Source of the DNA: Streptomyces sp. SLBN-31 | GTDB taxonomy: Bacteria > Actinomycetota > Actinomycetes > Streptomycetales > Streptomycetaceae | Direction of reading: 5' to 3' | DNA: 64,000 nt | NCBI RefSeq assembly: GCF_006715395.1 | Contig: NZ_VFNC01000001.1 | Span: forward strand, 1,922,001-1,986,000 | Part shown: piece after piece, positions 33,468 through 41,164 of the stretch | How positions within the stretch are numbered: the stretch's first letter is position 1 | How the letters are laid out: each line of letters opens with the position of its first letter | Notes under the pieces: model-generated | The model's input: only the letters and a program-made list of their open reading frames with translations | Databases searched by the model: none | Told to the model about the DNA's origin: nothing | Made by a program: the position numbers and the translations under genes

Positions 33468-34811
33468 TCAGATGTTGCGGAAGCGGTTGATGGCGTCGAT
33501 GTGCTTGGCGCGCATCTCCTCGTCGCGCACGCCGAGGCCCTCCTCGGGGGCGAGGCACAGCACGCCGACCTTGCCCTGGTGGAGGTTGCGGTGCACGTCG
33601 TACGCGGCCTGCCCGGTCTCCTCCAGGGAGTAGGTCTTCGACAGCGTCGGGTGGATCTTGCCCTTCGCGATCAGCCGGTTGGCCTCCCAGGCCTCTCGGT
33701 AGTTGGCGAAGTGCGAGCCGATGATCCGCTTCAGCGACATCCACAGGTAGCGGTTGTCGTACTCGTGCATGTAGCCGGAGGTCGAGGCGCAGGTGGTGAT
33801 GGTGCCGCCCTTGCGGGTGACGAAGACGCTCGCGCCGAAGGTCTCGCGGCCGGGGTGCTCGAAGACGATGTCGATGTCCTCGCCGCCGGTGAGCTCACGG
33901 ATGCGCTTGCCGAAGCGCTTCCACTCCTTGGGGTCCTGGGTGTGCTCGTCCTTCCAGAACTTGTAGCCCTCGGCGTTGCGGTCGATGATCGCCTCGGCGC
34001 CCATCGAGCGGCAGATGTCCGCCTTCTGGTCGCTGGAGACGACACAGATCGGGTTGGCGCCGCCGGCCAGCGCGAACTGGGTGGCGTAGGAGCCGAGTCC
34101 GCCGCTGGCGCCCCAGATCAGGACGTTGTCGCCCTGCTTCATGCCGGCGCCGTTGCGGGAGACCAGCTGCCGGTAGGCGGTGGAGTTGACCAGGCCGGGG
34201 GCGGCGGCCTCCTCCCACGACAGGTGACCGGGCTTCGGCATCAGCTGGTTGGACTTGACGAGCGCGATCTCGGCGAGGCCGCCGAAGTTCGTCTCGAAGC
34301 CCCAGATGCGCTGCTCGGGGTCGAGCATCGTGTCGTTGTGACCGTCGGAGGACTCCAGCTCGACGGAGAGACAGTGCGCGACGACCTCGTCACCGGGCTT
34401 CCAGGAGTTCACGCCCGGGCCGGTGCGCAGGACGACGCCCGCGAGGTCGGAGCCGATGATGTGGTACGGCAGGTCGTGGCGCTTGGCCAGCTCGCTGGTG
34501 CGGCCGTAGCGCTCCAGGAACCCGAAGGTGGACAGCGGCTCGAAGATCGAGGTCCACACGGAGTTGTAGTTGACCGAGGAGGCCATGACGGCCACCAGGG
34601 CCTCGCCCGGGCCGAGTTCGGGCAGCGGCACCTCGTCGAGGTGCAGCGACTTGCGGGGGTCCTTCTCGCGGGTCGCCATGCCCGCGAACATCTCCGTCTC
34701 GTCCTTGTGCACGGTCATCGCGCGGTACGACTCGGGGAGCGGCAGAGCGGCGAAGTCGGCCGACGTCGAGTCGGTCGACTGGATCGCGTCCAGGATGTCC
34801 TTCACGGTCAC
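33468..34811 (-). CDS. ccr: Crotonyl-CoA carboxylase/reductase
   Basis: 447 residues, GTG start behind GGAGG. Medium-chain dehydrogenase/reductase fold with HIIGSDLAGVVLRTGPGVNSW, the long CCR-specific insertion with DGHNDTMLDPEQRIWGFETNFGG, the NADPH-binding GASGGLGSYATQFALAGGANP, then DIVFEHPGRETFGASVFV. It reductively carboxylates crotonyl-CoA with CO2 and NADPH to ethylmalonyl-CoA. This is the committed step of the ethylmalonyl-CoA pathway and the source of polyketide extender units. Transcription probably starts near 35033, from a promoter embedded in palindromes. Confidence 0.95.
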   Translation of the reverse strand: MTVKDILDAIQSTDSTSADFAALPLPESYRAMTVHKDETEMFAGMATREKDPRKSLHLDEVPLPELGPGEALVAVMASSVNYNSVWTSIFEPLSTFGFLERYGRTSELAKRHDLPYHIIGSDLAGVVLRTGPGVNSWKPGDEVVAHCLSVELESSDGHNDTMLDPEQRIWGFETNFGGLAEIALVKSNQLMPKPGHLSWEEAAAPGLVNSTAYRQLVSRNGAGMKQGDNVLIWGASGGLGSYATQFALAGGANPICVVSSDQKADICRSMGAEAIIDRNAEGYKFWKDEHTQDPKEWKRFGKRIRELTGGEDIDIVFEHPGRETFGASVFVTRKGGTITTCASTSGYMHEYDNRYLWMSLKRIIGSHFANYREAWEANRLIAKGKIHPTLSKTYSLEETGQAAYDVHRNLHQGKVGVLCLAPEEGLGVRDEEMRAKHIDAINRFRNI

Positions 34812-35176
34812 GGTGTTGCCTCCGGCGAATGGCGTCTTGAGGGGAGACGCTGAGGGTCACGTCGGTGTGCTGCTGAGGGTTTTATGAAGGTGCCGTCGGT
34901 TCGGCGGTCGTGCTGTTCGGCAGCGCTTTGTGGCGCGGGAGGGTGCCTGTGACGCAGGCGTCCGGGCGCGCAAGCCATGGGCTTGAGGGGACAGCCGACG
35001 TGCGCATGGTCTCTGCACGCCGGCCGCCCGGACTCCTTCAAGGTATGACACCGCGTGTCACGTGACAAGGCACTGAGTGCCAGGACTTGCTCTCAGGTGA
35101 AATCTTTACGTAACAAATGAGCGATGATCGATCGAATCGCCTCTGAAATCCGCGTGAAAAGGGGCGCTGACATGGC
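34812..35176 (-). promoter_or_regulatory. ccr control region: promoter, nested palindromes and long leader
   Basis: This 365-bp stretch lies between the TetR terminator and ccr. On the minus strand TTGTCA (35068-35063) and TACCTT (35045-35040) are 17 bp apart, a good -35/-10 pair. Three perfect palindromes overlap or abut it: TGACAC-CGC-GTGTCA (35046-35060), TGTCACGTGACA (35056-35067) and GGCACT-G-AGTGCC (35069-35081). Farther upstream is TTACGTAA (35107-35114) in an AT-rich patch. The predicted leader is about 220 nt and holds a 41-codon ATG frame (35007-34882) without a good ribosome-binding site, which I do not call a gene. Confidence 0.68.
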
Positions 35177-35203
35177 AAAACGGCCACCCCGAGGGGTGGC
35201 CGT
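35177..35203 (-). terminator. Intrinsic terminator of the TetR gene
   Basis: Perfect 10-bp arms CGGCCACCCC (35181-35190) and GGGGTGGCCG (35193-35202). On the minus strand the stem is followed by TTTTG. It lies 22 bp past the TetR stop, separating that gene's transcript from ccr, so ccr needs its own promoter. Confidence 0.82.
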
Positions 35204-35224
35204 CATCACAGGTCGATCTGCCGC

Positions 35225-36040
35225 TCAGCGCTCCTTGAGGGCCTGCTCGATGGTGCGCATGACCTCGTCCAGCGGCGCGTCGGTACGCGCCACCGCCACC
35301 AGGACCTCGCCCTGGGCGGACACCGAGGCGGGGGAGGCGGCCGCCTTCGGCGCGCCCGACCGGCCGGCCCCGATGCCGGTCCCGAACGTCTTGCGCACGA
35401 TCGCGAAGGCGTGGTCGAGCTGCGCCTCCACGTCCCCCTGCCCGCCGGCCCGCAACCAGCGCCGCAGCACGTGGTTGTGGGCCGTGACCACCGCCGACGC
35501 GGCGACCTCCGCCAGCAGCGGGTCGTCGTTGGCGTCGTCGTCGTGCGCGTGCTCGTCGAAATGACCCAGGAGGTAGCGGGTGAAGAGGCGCTCGTAGCGG
35601 GCCACCGACGCGATCTCCGCCTCGCGCAGGGTGGGCACCTCGCGCGTCAGCTTGTAGCGGGCGACCGAGATCTCCGGCCGGGCCGCGTACATCCGCATGA
35701 CTTCCTTGATGCCGCGGCACACCGTGTCCAGGGGGTGCTCGTGCGCGGGAGCCGCGTTCAGCACCGCCTCGGCCCGGATCAGGGTGTCGTCGTGGTCGGG
35801 GAAGATCGCCTCTTCCTTGGAGCGGAAGTGACGGAAGAAGGTGCGGCGGGCGACCCCGGCCGCGGCCGCGATCTCGTCGACGGTGGTCGCCTCGTACCCC
35901 TTGGTCGCGAACAGCTCCATGGCCGCGGCCGCCAGTTCTCGGCGCATCTTGAGCCGCTGGGCGGCGGCACGGCTGCCTGCGGCACTCTCCGGCGCGTCGG
36001 GCGTAGCTGGTGTACGTGAGGACTTGGCGGGCTGGGACAT
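35225..36040 (-). CDS. TetR-family regulator
   Basis: 271 residues from the ATG at 36040 (an in-frame ATG at 36058 is possible). Helix-turn-helix: AAAMELFATKGYEATTVDEIAAAAGVARRTFFRHFRSKEEAIF, about residues 38-80. The C-terminal region is ligand-binding and helical, followed by a Pro/Ala-rich stretch and a final KERR-like tail. It lies between the 3-hydroxybutyryl-CoA dehydrogenase and ccr genes on the same strand, so it is a natural candidate to bind the palindromes upstream of ccr or at 38.2 kb. An acyl-CoA ligand would fit but is not shown. Confidence 0.9.
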   Translation of the reverse strand: MSQPAKSSRTPATPDAPESAAGSRAAAQRLKMRRELAAAAMELFATKGYEATTVDEIAAAAGVARRTFFRHFRSKEEAIFPDHDDTLIRAEAVLNAAPAHEHPLDTVCRGIKEVMRMYAARPEISVARYKLTREVPTLREAEIASVARYERLFTRYLLGHFDEHAHDDDANDDPLLAEVAASAVVTAHNHVLRRWLRAGGQGDVEAQLDHAFAIVRKTFGTGIGAGRSGAPKAAASPASVSAQGEVLVAVARTDAPLDEVMRTIEQALKER

Positions 36041-36089
36041 GACCCGAACGTACTGCATGTGCGCAGCTTGGCGCGCATGTACCGGGGTT

Positions 36090-36112
36090 CCCCCGCCCGC
36101 CGCGGGCGGGGG
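36090..36112. repeat. Perfect C/G-run palindrome upstream of the TetR gene
   Basis: CCCCCGCCCGC (36090-36100) and GCGGGCGGGGG (36102-36112) with a one-base centre, within the 160-bp gap between dehydrogenase stop and TetR start. It could be a Streptomyces palindromic repeat or a rho-independent-like hairpin. Its C5...G5 ends resemble the element inserted in the macro-domain gene at 9952. Confidence 0.6.
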
Positions 36113-36200
36113 AGTGCCGGGTCCGGCGGACGCGGGGTGGCCGCCCGGTTCGAGCAGTCCGCCCCAGTCCTTCTCGCCTCTGAACCAGTCGCCGACGCCG

Positions 36201-38006
36201 TCAGCGCCGGGCATACTCACGGAAGCCACGGCCGGTCTTGCGGCCCAGGCAGCCCGCGGCCACCAGGTGCTCCAGGAGCGGGGCCGGCGCGAGGCCCGGG
36301 TCGCGGAACTCGCGGTGCAGGACCTTCTCGATGGCCAGGGAGACGTCGAGGCCGACGACGTCCAGCAGCTCGAAGGGGCCCATCGGGTAGCCGCCGCCCA
36401 GCTTCATCGCGGCGTCGATGTCGTCAAGGGACGCGTAGTGCTCCTGCACCATCTTGATCGCGTTGTTGAGGTACGGAAAGAGCAGCGCGTTCACGATGAA
36501 GCCGGCCCGGTCGCCGCAGTCGACGGCATGCTTCCTGATCTTGACGCAGACCTCGCGGACCGTCGAGTGGACGTCCTCGGCCGTCAGCACCGTACGCACG
36601 ACCTCGACGAGCTTCATCGCCGGTGCCGGGTTGAAGAAGTGCATGCCGATCACGTCCTGCGGGCGCGAGGTGGCGCGGGCGCAGGCGACGACGGGCAGCG
36701 AGGAGGTCGTGGTGGCCAGGACCGCGCCGGGCTTGCAGACCTTGTCCAGCGCCTGGAACAGCTGCTGCTTGACCTCCAGGTCCTCGGCGACCGCCTCGAC
36801 GGCCAGGTCGACGTCCGCGAAGGCCTCGTACGAGCCGGCCGGGGTGATCCGCTCCAGGGTCTGTGCGGCGGCCTCGGCCGTCATCCGCCCCTTGTCGACC
36901 GAACGCGAGAGGGACTTGCCGATACGGGCCTTGGCGGCCTGCGCCTTCTCCTCGCTGCGGGCGGCCAGGACGACGTCGTAGCCGGCCTTGGCGAAGACCT
37001 CGGCGATGCCGGACGCCATGGTGCCGGAGCCGGCGACGCCGACGGAGCGGACCGGACGGCCGGGCACCGTCAGGTCACCGGAGGCCGGCGTCAGCGTGTC
37101 CGGGATGACCGTCGCGCTGCCGGGAGCCTCGTAACTGTAGAAGCCGCGGCCCGACTTGCGGCCCGTCAGACCGGCCTCGCTGAGCTGCTTGAGGATCGGC
37201 GCGGGTGCGTGCAGCCGGTCGTGGGACTCGGCGTACATGGCCTCGAGGACCGTGCGCGCGGTGTCGATGCCGATCAGGTCGAGCAGGGCGAGCGGGCCCA
37301 TCGGCAGACCGCAGCCCAGCCGCATCGCGGCGTCGATGTCCTCCCGGGAGGCGTACTTCGCCTCGTACATCGCGGCGGCCTGGTTGAGGTAGCCGAACAG
37401 CAGCCCGTCGGCGACGAATCCGGGCCGGTCGCCGACCGCGACGGGCTCCTTGCCGAGGTCGAGGGCGAGGTCGGTGACGGCCGCGACGGCGGTGGGCGCG
37501 GTCAGGACCGAGGAGACGACCTCGACCAGCTTCATCGCGGGCGCCGGATTGAAGAAGTGCAGGCCGAGCACGCGCTCCGGGCGGGCCGAGTCGGCGGCCA
37601 GACGGGTCACGGACAGGGCGTTGGTGCCGGTCGCCAGGATCGTCTCCGGGCGCACGATCCCGTCGAGCTCACGGAAGATCTGGTGCTTGATCTCGTACGA
37701 CTCCGGCGCCACCTCGATGACCAGGTCGGCGTCGGCCGCCGCACGCAGATCGGTGGAGGTGCGCACACGGGCGAGGACGTCGGCGCGTTCCTGCTCGCTC
37801 AGCCGCCCCTTCTCCACGGCGCGGGCGGTGGCGGCCTCCAGGGCGGTGACCGCCTTGGTGGCGGCGGCCTCGCTGATGTCGATGCCGACGACCTCGCGGC
37901 CGGCCTTGGCGAGGACCTCGGCGATACCGGTGCCCATGGTGCCGAGACCGACGACGGCAACGGTCCGGAGCGGGGACTGAGGGGGCTGGGACAGGGGAGT
38001 GGCCAT
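36201..38006 (-). CDS. Tandem-domain 3-hydroxyacyl-CoA (3-hydroxybutyryl-CoA) dehydrogenase
   Basis: 601 residues, ATG after GGAG. Two complete HBDH units: residues about 14-292 and 320-598, each with an NAD-binding GxGxMxxG loop (VVGLGTMGTG; VAGSGTMASG) and a C-terminal 3HCDH domain. Compared with known HBDHs the second unit keeps Ser435/436, His456, Glu468 and Asn506. The first keeps His150 and Glu162 but has Asn129-Ala130 for the Ser pair and Asp200 for Asn. The second domain is therefore the likely catalyst. It would interconvert acetoacetyl-CoA and 3-hydroxybutyryl-CoA, upstream of crotonyl-CoA for ccr. Confidence 0.92.
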   Translation of the reverse strand: MATPLSQPPQSPLRTVAVVGLGTMGTGIAEVLAKAGREVVGIDISEAAATKAVTALEAATARAVEKGRLSEQERADVLARVRTSTDLRAAADADLVIEVAPESYEIKHQIFRELDGIVRPETILATGTNALSVTRLAADSARPERVLGLHFFNPAPAMKLVEVVSSVLTAPTAVAAVTDLALDLGKEPVAVGDRPGFVADGLLFGYLNQAAAMYEAKYASREDIDAAMRLGCGLPMGPLALLDLIGIDTARTVLEAMYAESHDRLHAPAPILKQLSEAGLTGRKSGRGFYSYEAPGSATVIPDTLTPASGDLTVPGRPVRSVGVAGSGTMASGIAEVFAKAGYDVVLAARSEEKAQAAKARIGKSLSRSVDKGRMTAEAAAQTLERITPAGSYEAFADVDLAVEAVAEDLEVKQQLFQALDKVCKPGAVLATTTSSLPVVACARATSRPQDVIGMHFFNPAPAMKLVEVVRTVLTAEDVHSTVREVCVKIRKHAVDCGDRAGFIVNALLFPYLNNAIKMVQEHYASLDDIDAAMKLGGGYPMGPFELLDVVGLDVSLAIEKVLHREFRDPGLAPAPLLEHLVAAGCLGRKTGRGFREYARR

Positions 38007-38398
38007 CGCGGACTCCAGGAATGAGGGTGACGACTGGGAGCGCCCCCGGGTGCGCCAGGGGGGCCCGGCCGAAGCCGTGCCATGGCGCACCGGGTGCGTG
38101 GATGAATGCGGGTGTTGCCGGGCTGCGAGCGCACACGCCCGGTGCCGTCACCGAGGGCGTGCACACGCCCGGAGCGAACGGCGGGAATCCGACCGGCCCT
38201 GTCCCGGGGCCGGGTCGTGCTGCGGTACATGAGGTACCGAACCGACTGCTCTCACGACGGCTGCGTCACCAGGCCGCCGCAAGGGGGTGCGAGTGGTAAC
38301 TCGCTCGTCTGAGCTTAACCGGTGGGTAACGAGCGCGCCAGACCTCGTGTTTGTGATGTGCGTCCCGAGCGGTCGGCGGCCCCTCTAATCTCGGTGCC
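38007..38398. promoter_or_regulatory. Divergent intergenic region with dyads
   Basis: 392 bp between the dehydrogenase (minus) and the HEAT-repeat gene (plus), with no convincing coding frame. It contains CGGTAC-ATGAG-GTACCG (about 38223-38239), TTAACC-GGT-GGGTAA (about 38315-38329, one mismatch between arms) and two GGTAAC-containing boxes around 38294 and 38325. These would suit a regulator controlling one or both divergent genes. The rest is GC-rich with no clear structure. Confidence 0.45.
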
Positions 38399-38974
38399 AT
38401 GGACGAAGAGTTGCGATCACTCACGGAGCGTTTACGGCAGGAGTCCGGAGGGTCCGTCGCGTACGACCGGCTGGTGGCGACCGACGACCTCGACGAGCTG
38501 GCCGGCGTCCTCACCGAGCCGGGGCAGCCGCTGTGGGCCAGGGAGCTGGCCGGGTTCCGGCTGGGCGTCGCCGGCGACCGGCGTGCCTTCGAGTCCCTCG
38601 TCCTGCTGCTGAACCACCGTGACCCGCAGCGCTGCGCCTCCGCCGCCTACGCCCTCGCCCGGCTCGGCGACCCCCGCACGGCACGCGCCGCGGCCGCCCT
38701 CGCCACCAACGAACTCCGTGTCGCCTACGCCCTGCACCCGGTCCGCCTGCTGACGCGGCTGCGTGCCCCGGAGTCCGTACCGGCACTGATCACGACGCTG
38801 CAGCGCAGGCTGCGCCCGCACGATCCCTACCGCCGGGTCGCCCTCGCCTGCGTGGAGGGGCTCGGCACGCTCGAGGACGCCCGGGCCCGGCCGGTGCTCA
38901 ACGACGCCCTGGCGCATCCGGCCCTCGCGGAGGCGGCGGTGCGGGCGCTGGCGCGGATCCCGAAGCAGCGGTGA
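38399..38974 (+). CDS. HEAT-repeat protein with a TTA codon
   Basis: 191 residues. Alpha-helical repeats of about 30-35 residues: ELAGVLTEPGQPLWARELAGFRLGVAGD, RRAFESLVLLLNHRDPQRCASAAYALARLGDPRTARAAAALAT, then ESVPALITTLQRRLRPHDPYRRVALACVEGLGTLED. This resembles PBS-lyase/HEAT repeats used for protein binding. The 12th codon (38432-38434) is TTA, the leucine codon read by the bldA tRNA in Streptomyces, which restricts translation to late growth. Partner unknown. Confidence 0.88.
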   Translation: MDEELRSLTERLRQESGGSVAYDRLVATDDLDELAGVLTEPGQPLWARELAGFRLGVAGDRRAFESLVLLLNHRDPQRCASAAYALARLGDPRTARAAAALATNELRVAYALHPVRLLTRLRAPESVPALITTLQRRLRPHDPYRRVALACVEGLGTLEDARARPVLNDALAHPALAEAAVRALARIPKQR

Positions 38975-38997
38975 CGTGGGGCCGGCCGCCCTGCCGA

Positions 38998-39396
38998 TCA
39001 CTCGGCGAGCACGGCGAGCGCCTCGACCTCCAGCAGGAACTCCGGCCGGACCAGCGCCGCGACCTGCACCGCCGAGGCCGCCGGCAGGCGGTCGTCGGGT
39101 ATGTGCTCGGCGCGGGCCGCGCGGATCGCCGGCATGTGGGCCATGTCCGTGACGAAATAGGTGAGTTTGACGACGTCGTCGAAGGAGGCGCCGGCGGCGG
39201 CCAGACAGCGGCGGAGGTTCTCGAAGACCTGGCGGGCCTGGGCCTCGGGGTCGCCCTCGCCGAACGGCTTGCCGTCCTCGTCGACCGCGACCTGTCCGGC
39301 GACGGCGACGAGGCGGCCGGTGCCCATGACGACATGGCTGTACTGGGCGGCGGGGAAGACCCCGTCGGGGGCGGGAATCCTGGTCAGCTCACTCAT
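38998..39396 (-). CDS. RidA-family (YjgF/UK114) protein
   Basis: 132 residues, start at MSELTRIPAPDGVFP. It shows the RidA fold with AVAGQVAVDEDGKPFGEGDPEAQARQVFENL, VVKLTYFVTDMAH and RPEFLLEVEALAVL. The catalytic Arg of imine/enamine deaminases (usually in P-x-R-S/T near the C-terminus) is not evident here: the position reads LPAASAVQVAALVRPE, so deaminase activity on 2-aminoacrylate is doubtful. Such RidA relatives may have other roles. It lies convergent to the HEAT-repeat gene. Confidence 0.85.
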   Translation of the reverse strand: MSELTRIPAPDGVFPAAQYSHVVMGTGRLVAVAGQVAVDEDGKPFGEGDPEAQARQVFENLRRCLAAAGASFDDVVKLTYFVTDMAHMPAIRAARAEHIPDDRLPAASAVQVAALVRPEFLLEVEALAVLAE

Positions 39397-39454
39397 GCGT
39401 CCATGGTGGACCAAGGGTCTGACAACGCCCGCCCCCGACCGGGCCGCCGGCCGG

Positions 39455-41029
39455 TCAGCCGCGGAAGCCCACCAGGCCGTGCAGCGCGGAACCGCGGGCC
39501 GACGGCGAGGCCGCCTTGGAGGTCGGCGGCTTGGGATCGGGCAGCTTCGGACAGGCCGCGTCGATCTCGCCGCCGCCGCGCGGCACCGTGCCGTCGGACA
39601 GGTACTTCGCGAGGTGCTTGTCCAGGCAGGTGTTGCCGCTGAGCGTGATGCCGTGGTTCCCGCCGCCCTCCTCGACGACGAGGCTCGAACCGGCCAGCAT
39701 CCGGTGGACCGTCAGACCTCCCACGTACGGCGTCGCCGCGTCGTTCGTCGCCTGGAACAGCAGCACCGGCGGCAGCTTGCCGTTGGCGATGTTCACCGGG
39801 CGCGGGGAGTCCGTCGGCCAGAACGCGCACGGCGCGTTGTACCAGGCGTTGTTCCACGCCATGAAGGGGGCCTTGTCGTACACCTCCCAGTTGTCCTTGC
39901 GCCACTGGTTCCAGTCGCGCGGCCAGGCCGCGTCGCGGCACTGCACCGAGGTGTAGACGCTGTAGCCGTTGGCCCCGGAGGCGTCGACCGCGCCGAAGTT
40001 CTCGTACGCCTCCACCAGCGGATCGGTGTTCTTGTCGTTCACGTAGGCGGCGAACGCCTCGGCGAGGTAGGGCCAGTAGCCGTTGTAGTAGCCGCCGGGC
40101 ATGAAGGTGTCCTCCAGTTCGGAGGCGCCCACCTTGCCGCCGGCCGGCTTCTTCGCGAGCGCCCCGCGCATCGCGTACCACTCGGCCTCGATCTTCTCCG
40201 GATCGGTGCCCAGCTTGTACGTCGAGTCGTACTTGGCGATCCAGGACATCAGGGCCCGGTGGCGGTCGTTGAACGCCTGGTCCTGTGCGAGGTTGTCGTC
40301 GTACCAGACACCCGTCGGGTCGACGATCGAGTCCAGGACCAGGCGCTTGACGCGCTGGGGGAAGAGCTTGGCGTAGACCGCGCCCAGATACGTGCCGTAG
40401 GAGTAGCCGAGGTAGCTGGTCCGCCGGTACCCGGTCGCCGCCCGGATCGCGTCCATGTCCCGCACGGTCTGGACGGTGTCGATGTACGGCAGCACGCTCG
40501 CGTACTTGCGGCCGCAGGCGGCGGCGAAGGACTTGGCGCGCTGCAGGTTGGCCCGCTCGATCACCGGTGAGCTCGGCACGGAGTCGGGGCGCACCGCGTC
40601 GAAGTGGCCCGGCTCGCAGTCGAGGGCGGGCCTGCTCCTGCCCACCCCGCGGGGGTCGAACCCGATGACGTCGTAGCGGGACGCGACCGACCTGGGGAGC
40701 GAGGACGCCACGAACCCGGCCAGGGTGAGGCCGCTGCCGCCCGGACCGCCGGGGTTGACCAGCAGCGGGCCGAGGCTCTTCCTCGTGGTGTGCTTCACCC
40801 GCGACAGGGCGAGGGTGATCTGCTTGCCGTACGGGTGCTGGTGATCGAGCGGGACCTTGAGGGACGCGCACTGGAGCGTCGGATGGTCGGTGGTGCCGCA
40901 GCTCTTCCAGGTGAGTGTCGCGGCGTGGGCGGTGTCCGCGGTGCCCGGGGCGCTCGCGTCGGCGGGGACGGCCGTGACGGTCCCGGCCACGACGGCGGCG
41001 GCGCACAGCACGGCTGCGCGTTTTCTCAT
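39455..41029 (-). CDS. Secreted tripeptidyl aminopeptidase (S33, alpha/beta-hydrolase)
   Basis: 524 residues, ATG behind GGAGGA. Signal peptide 1-26 (MRKRAAVLCAAAVVAGTVTA, cut near ADASA), so it is exported. Alpha/beta-hydrolase core: LLVNPGGPGGSG (oxyanion), FDPRGVGRS, the nucleophile elbow GYSYGTYLGAVYA, the acid in LFQATNDAATP and the His in EGGGNHG. The layout and length match the Streptomyces tripeptidyl aminopeptidase group that removes N-terminal tripeptides from extracellular proteins. It stands alone. Confidence 0.92.
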   Translation of the reverse strand: MRKRAAVLCAAAVVAGTVTAVPADASAPGTADTAHAATLTWKSCGTTDHPTLQCASLKVPLDHQHPYGKQITLALSRVKHTTRKSLGPLLVNPGGPGGSGLTLAGFVASSLPRSVASRYDVIGFDPRGVGRSRPALDCEPGHFDAVRPDSVPSSPVIERANLQRAKSFAAACGRKYASVLPYIDTVQTVRDMDAIRAATGYRRTSYLGYSYGTYLGAVYAKLFPQRVKRLVLDSIVDPTGVWYDDNLAQDQAFNDRHRALMSWIAKYDSTYKLGTDPEKIEAEWYAMRGALAKKPAGGKVGASELEDTFMPGGYYNGYWPYLAEAFAAYVNDKNTDPLVEAYENFGAVDASGANGYSVYTSVQCRDAAWPRDWNQWRKDNWEVYDKAPFMAWNNAWYNAPCAFWPTDSPRPVNIANGKLPPVLLFQATNDAATPYVGGLTVHRMLAGSSLVVEEGGGNHGITLSGNTCLDKHLAKYLSDGTVPRGGGEIDAACPKLPDPKPPTSKAASPSARGSALHGLVGFRG

Positions 41030-41164
41030 GGAGTCCTCCCAGGACGGAGGGGGTCGGGCCGCGAATGTCACGGTCCTCGCCGAATCGTCCCGGACCGTGG
41101 CCCCGGAAGAACTCGTTCTGGCGATACTTGACCCGATCGGGCCGAGGGATGCGCTCGATTGCTC

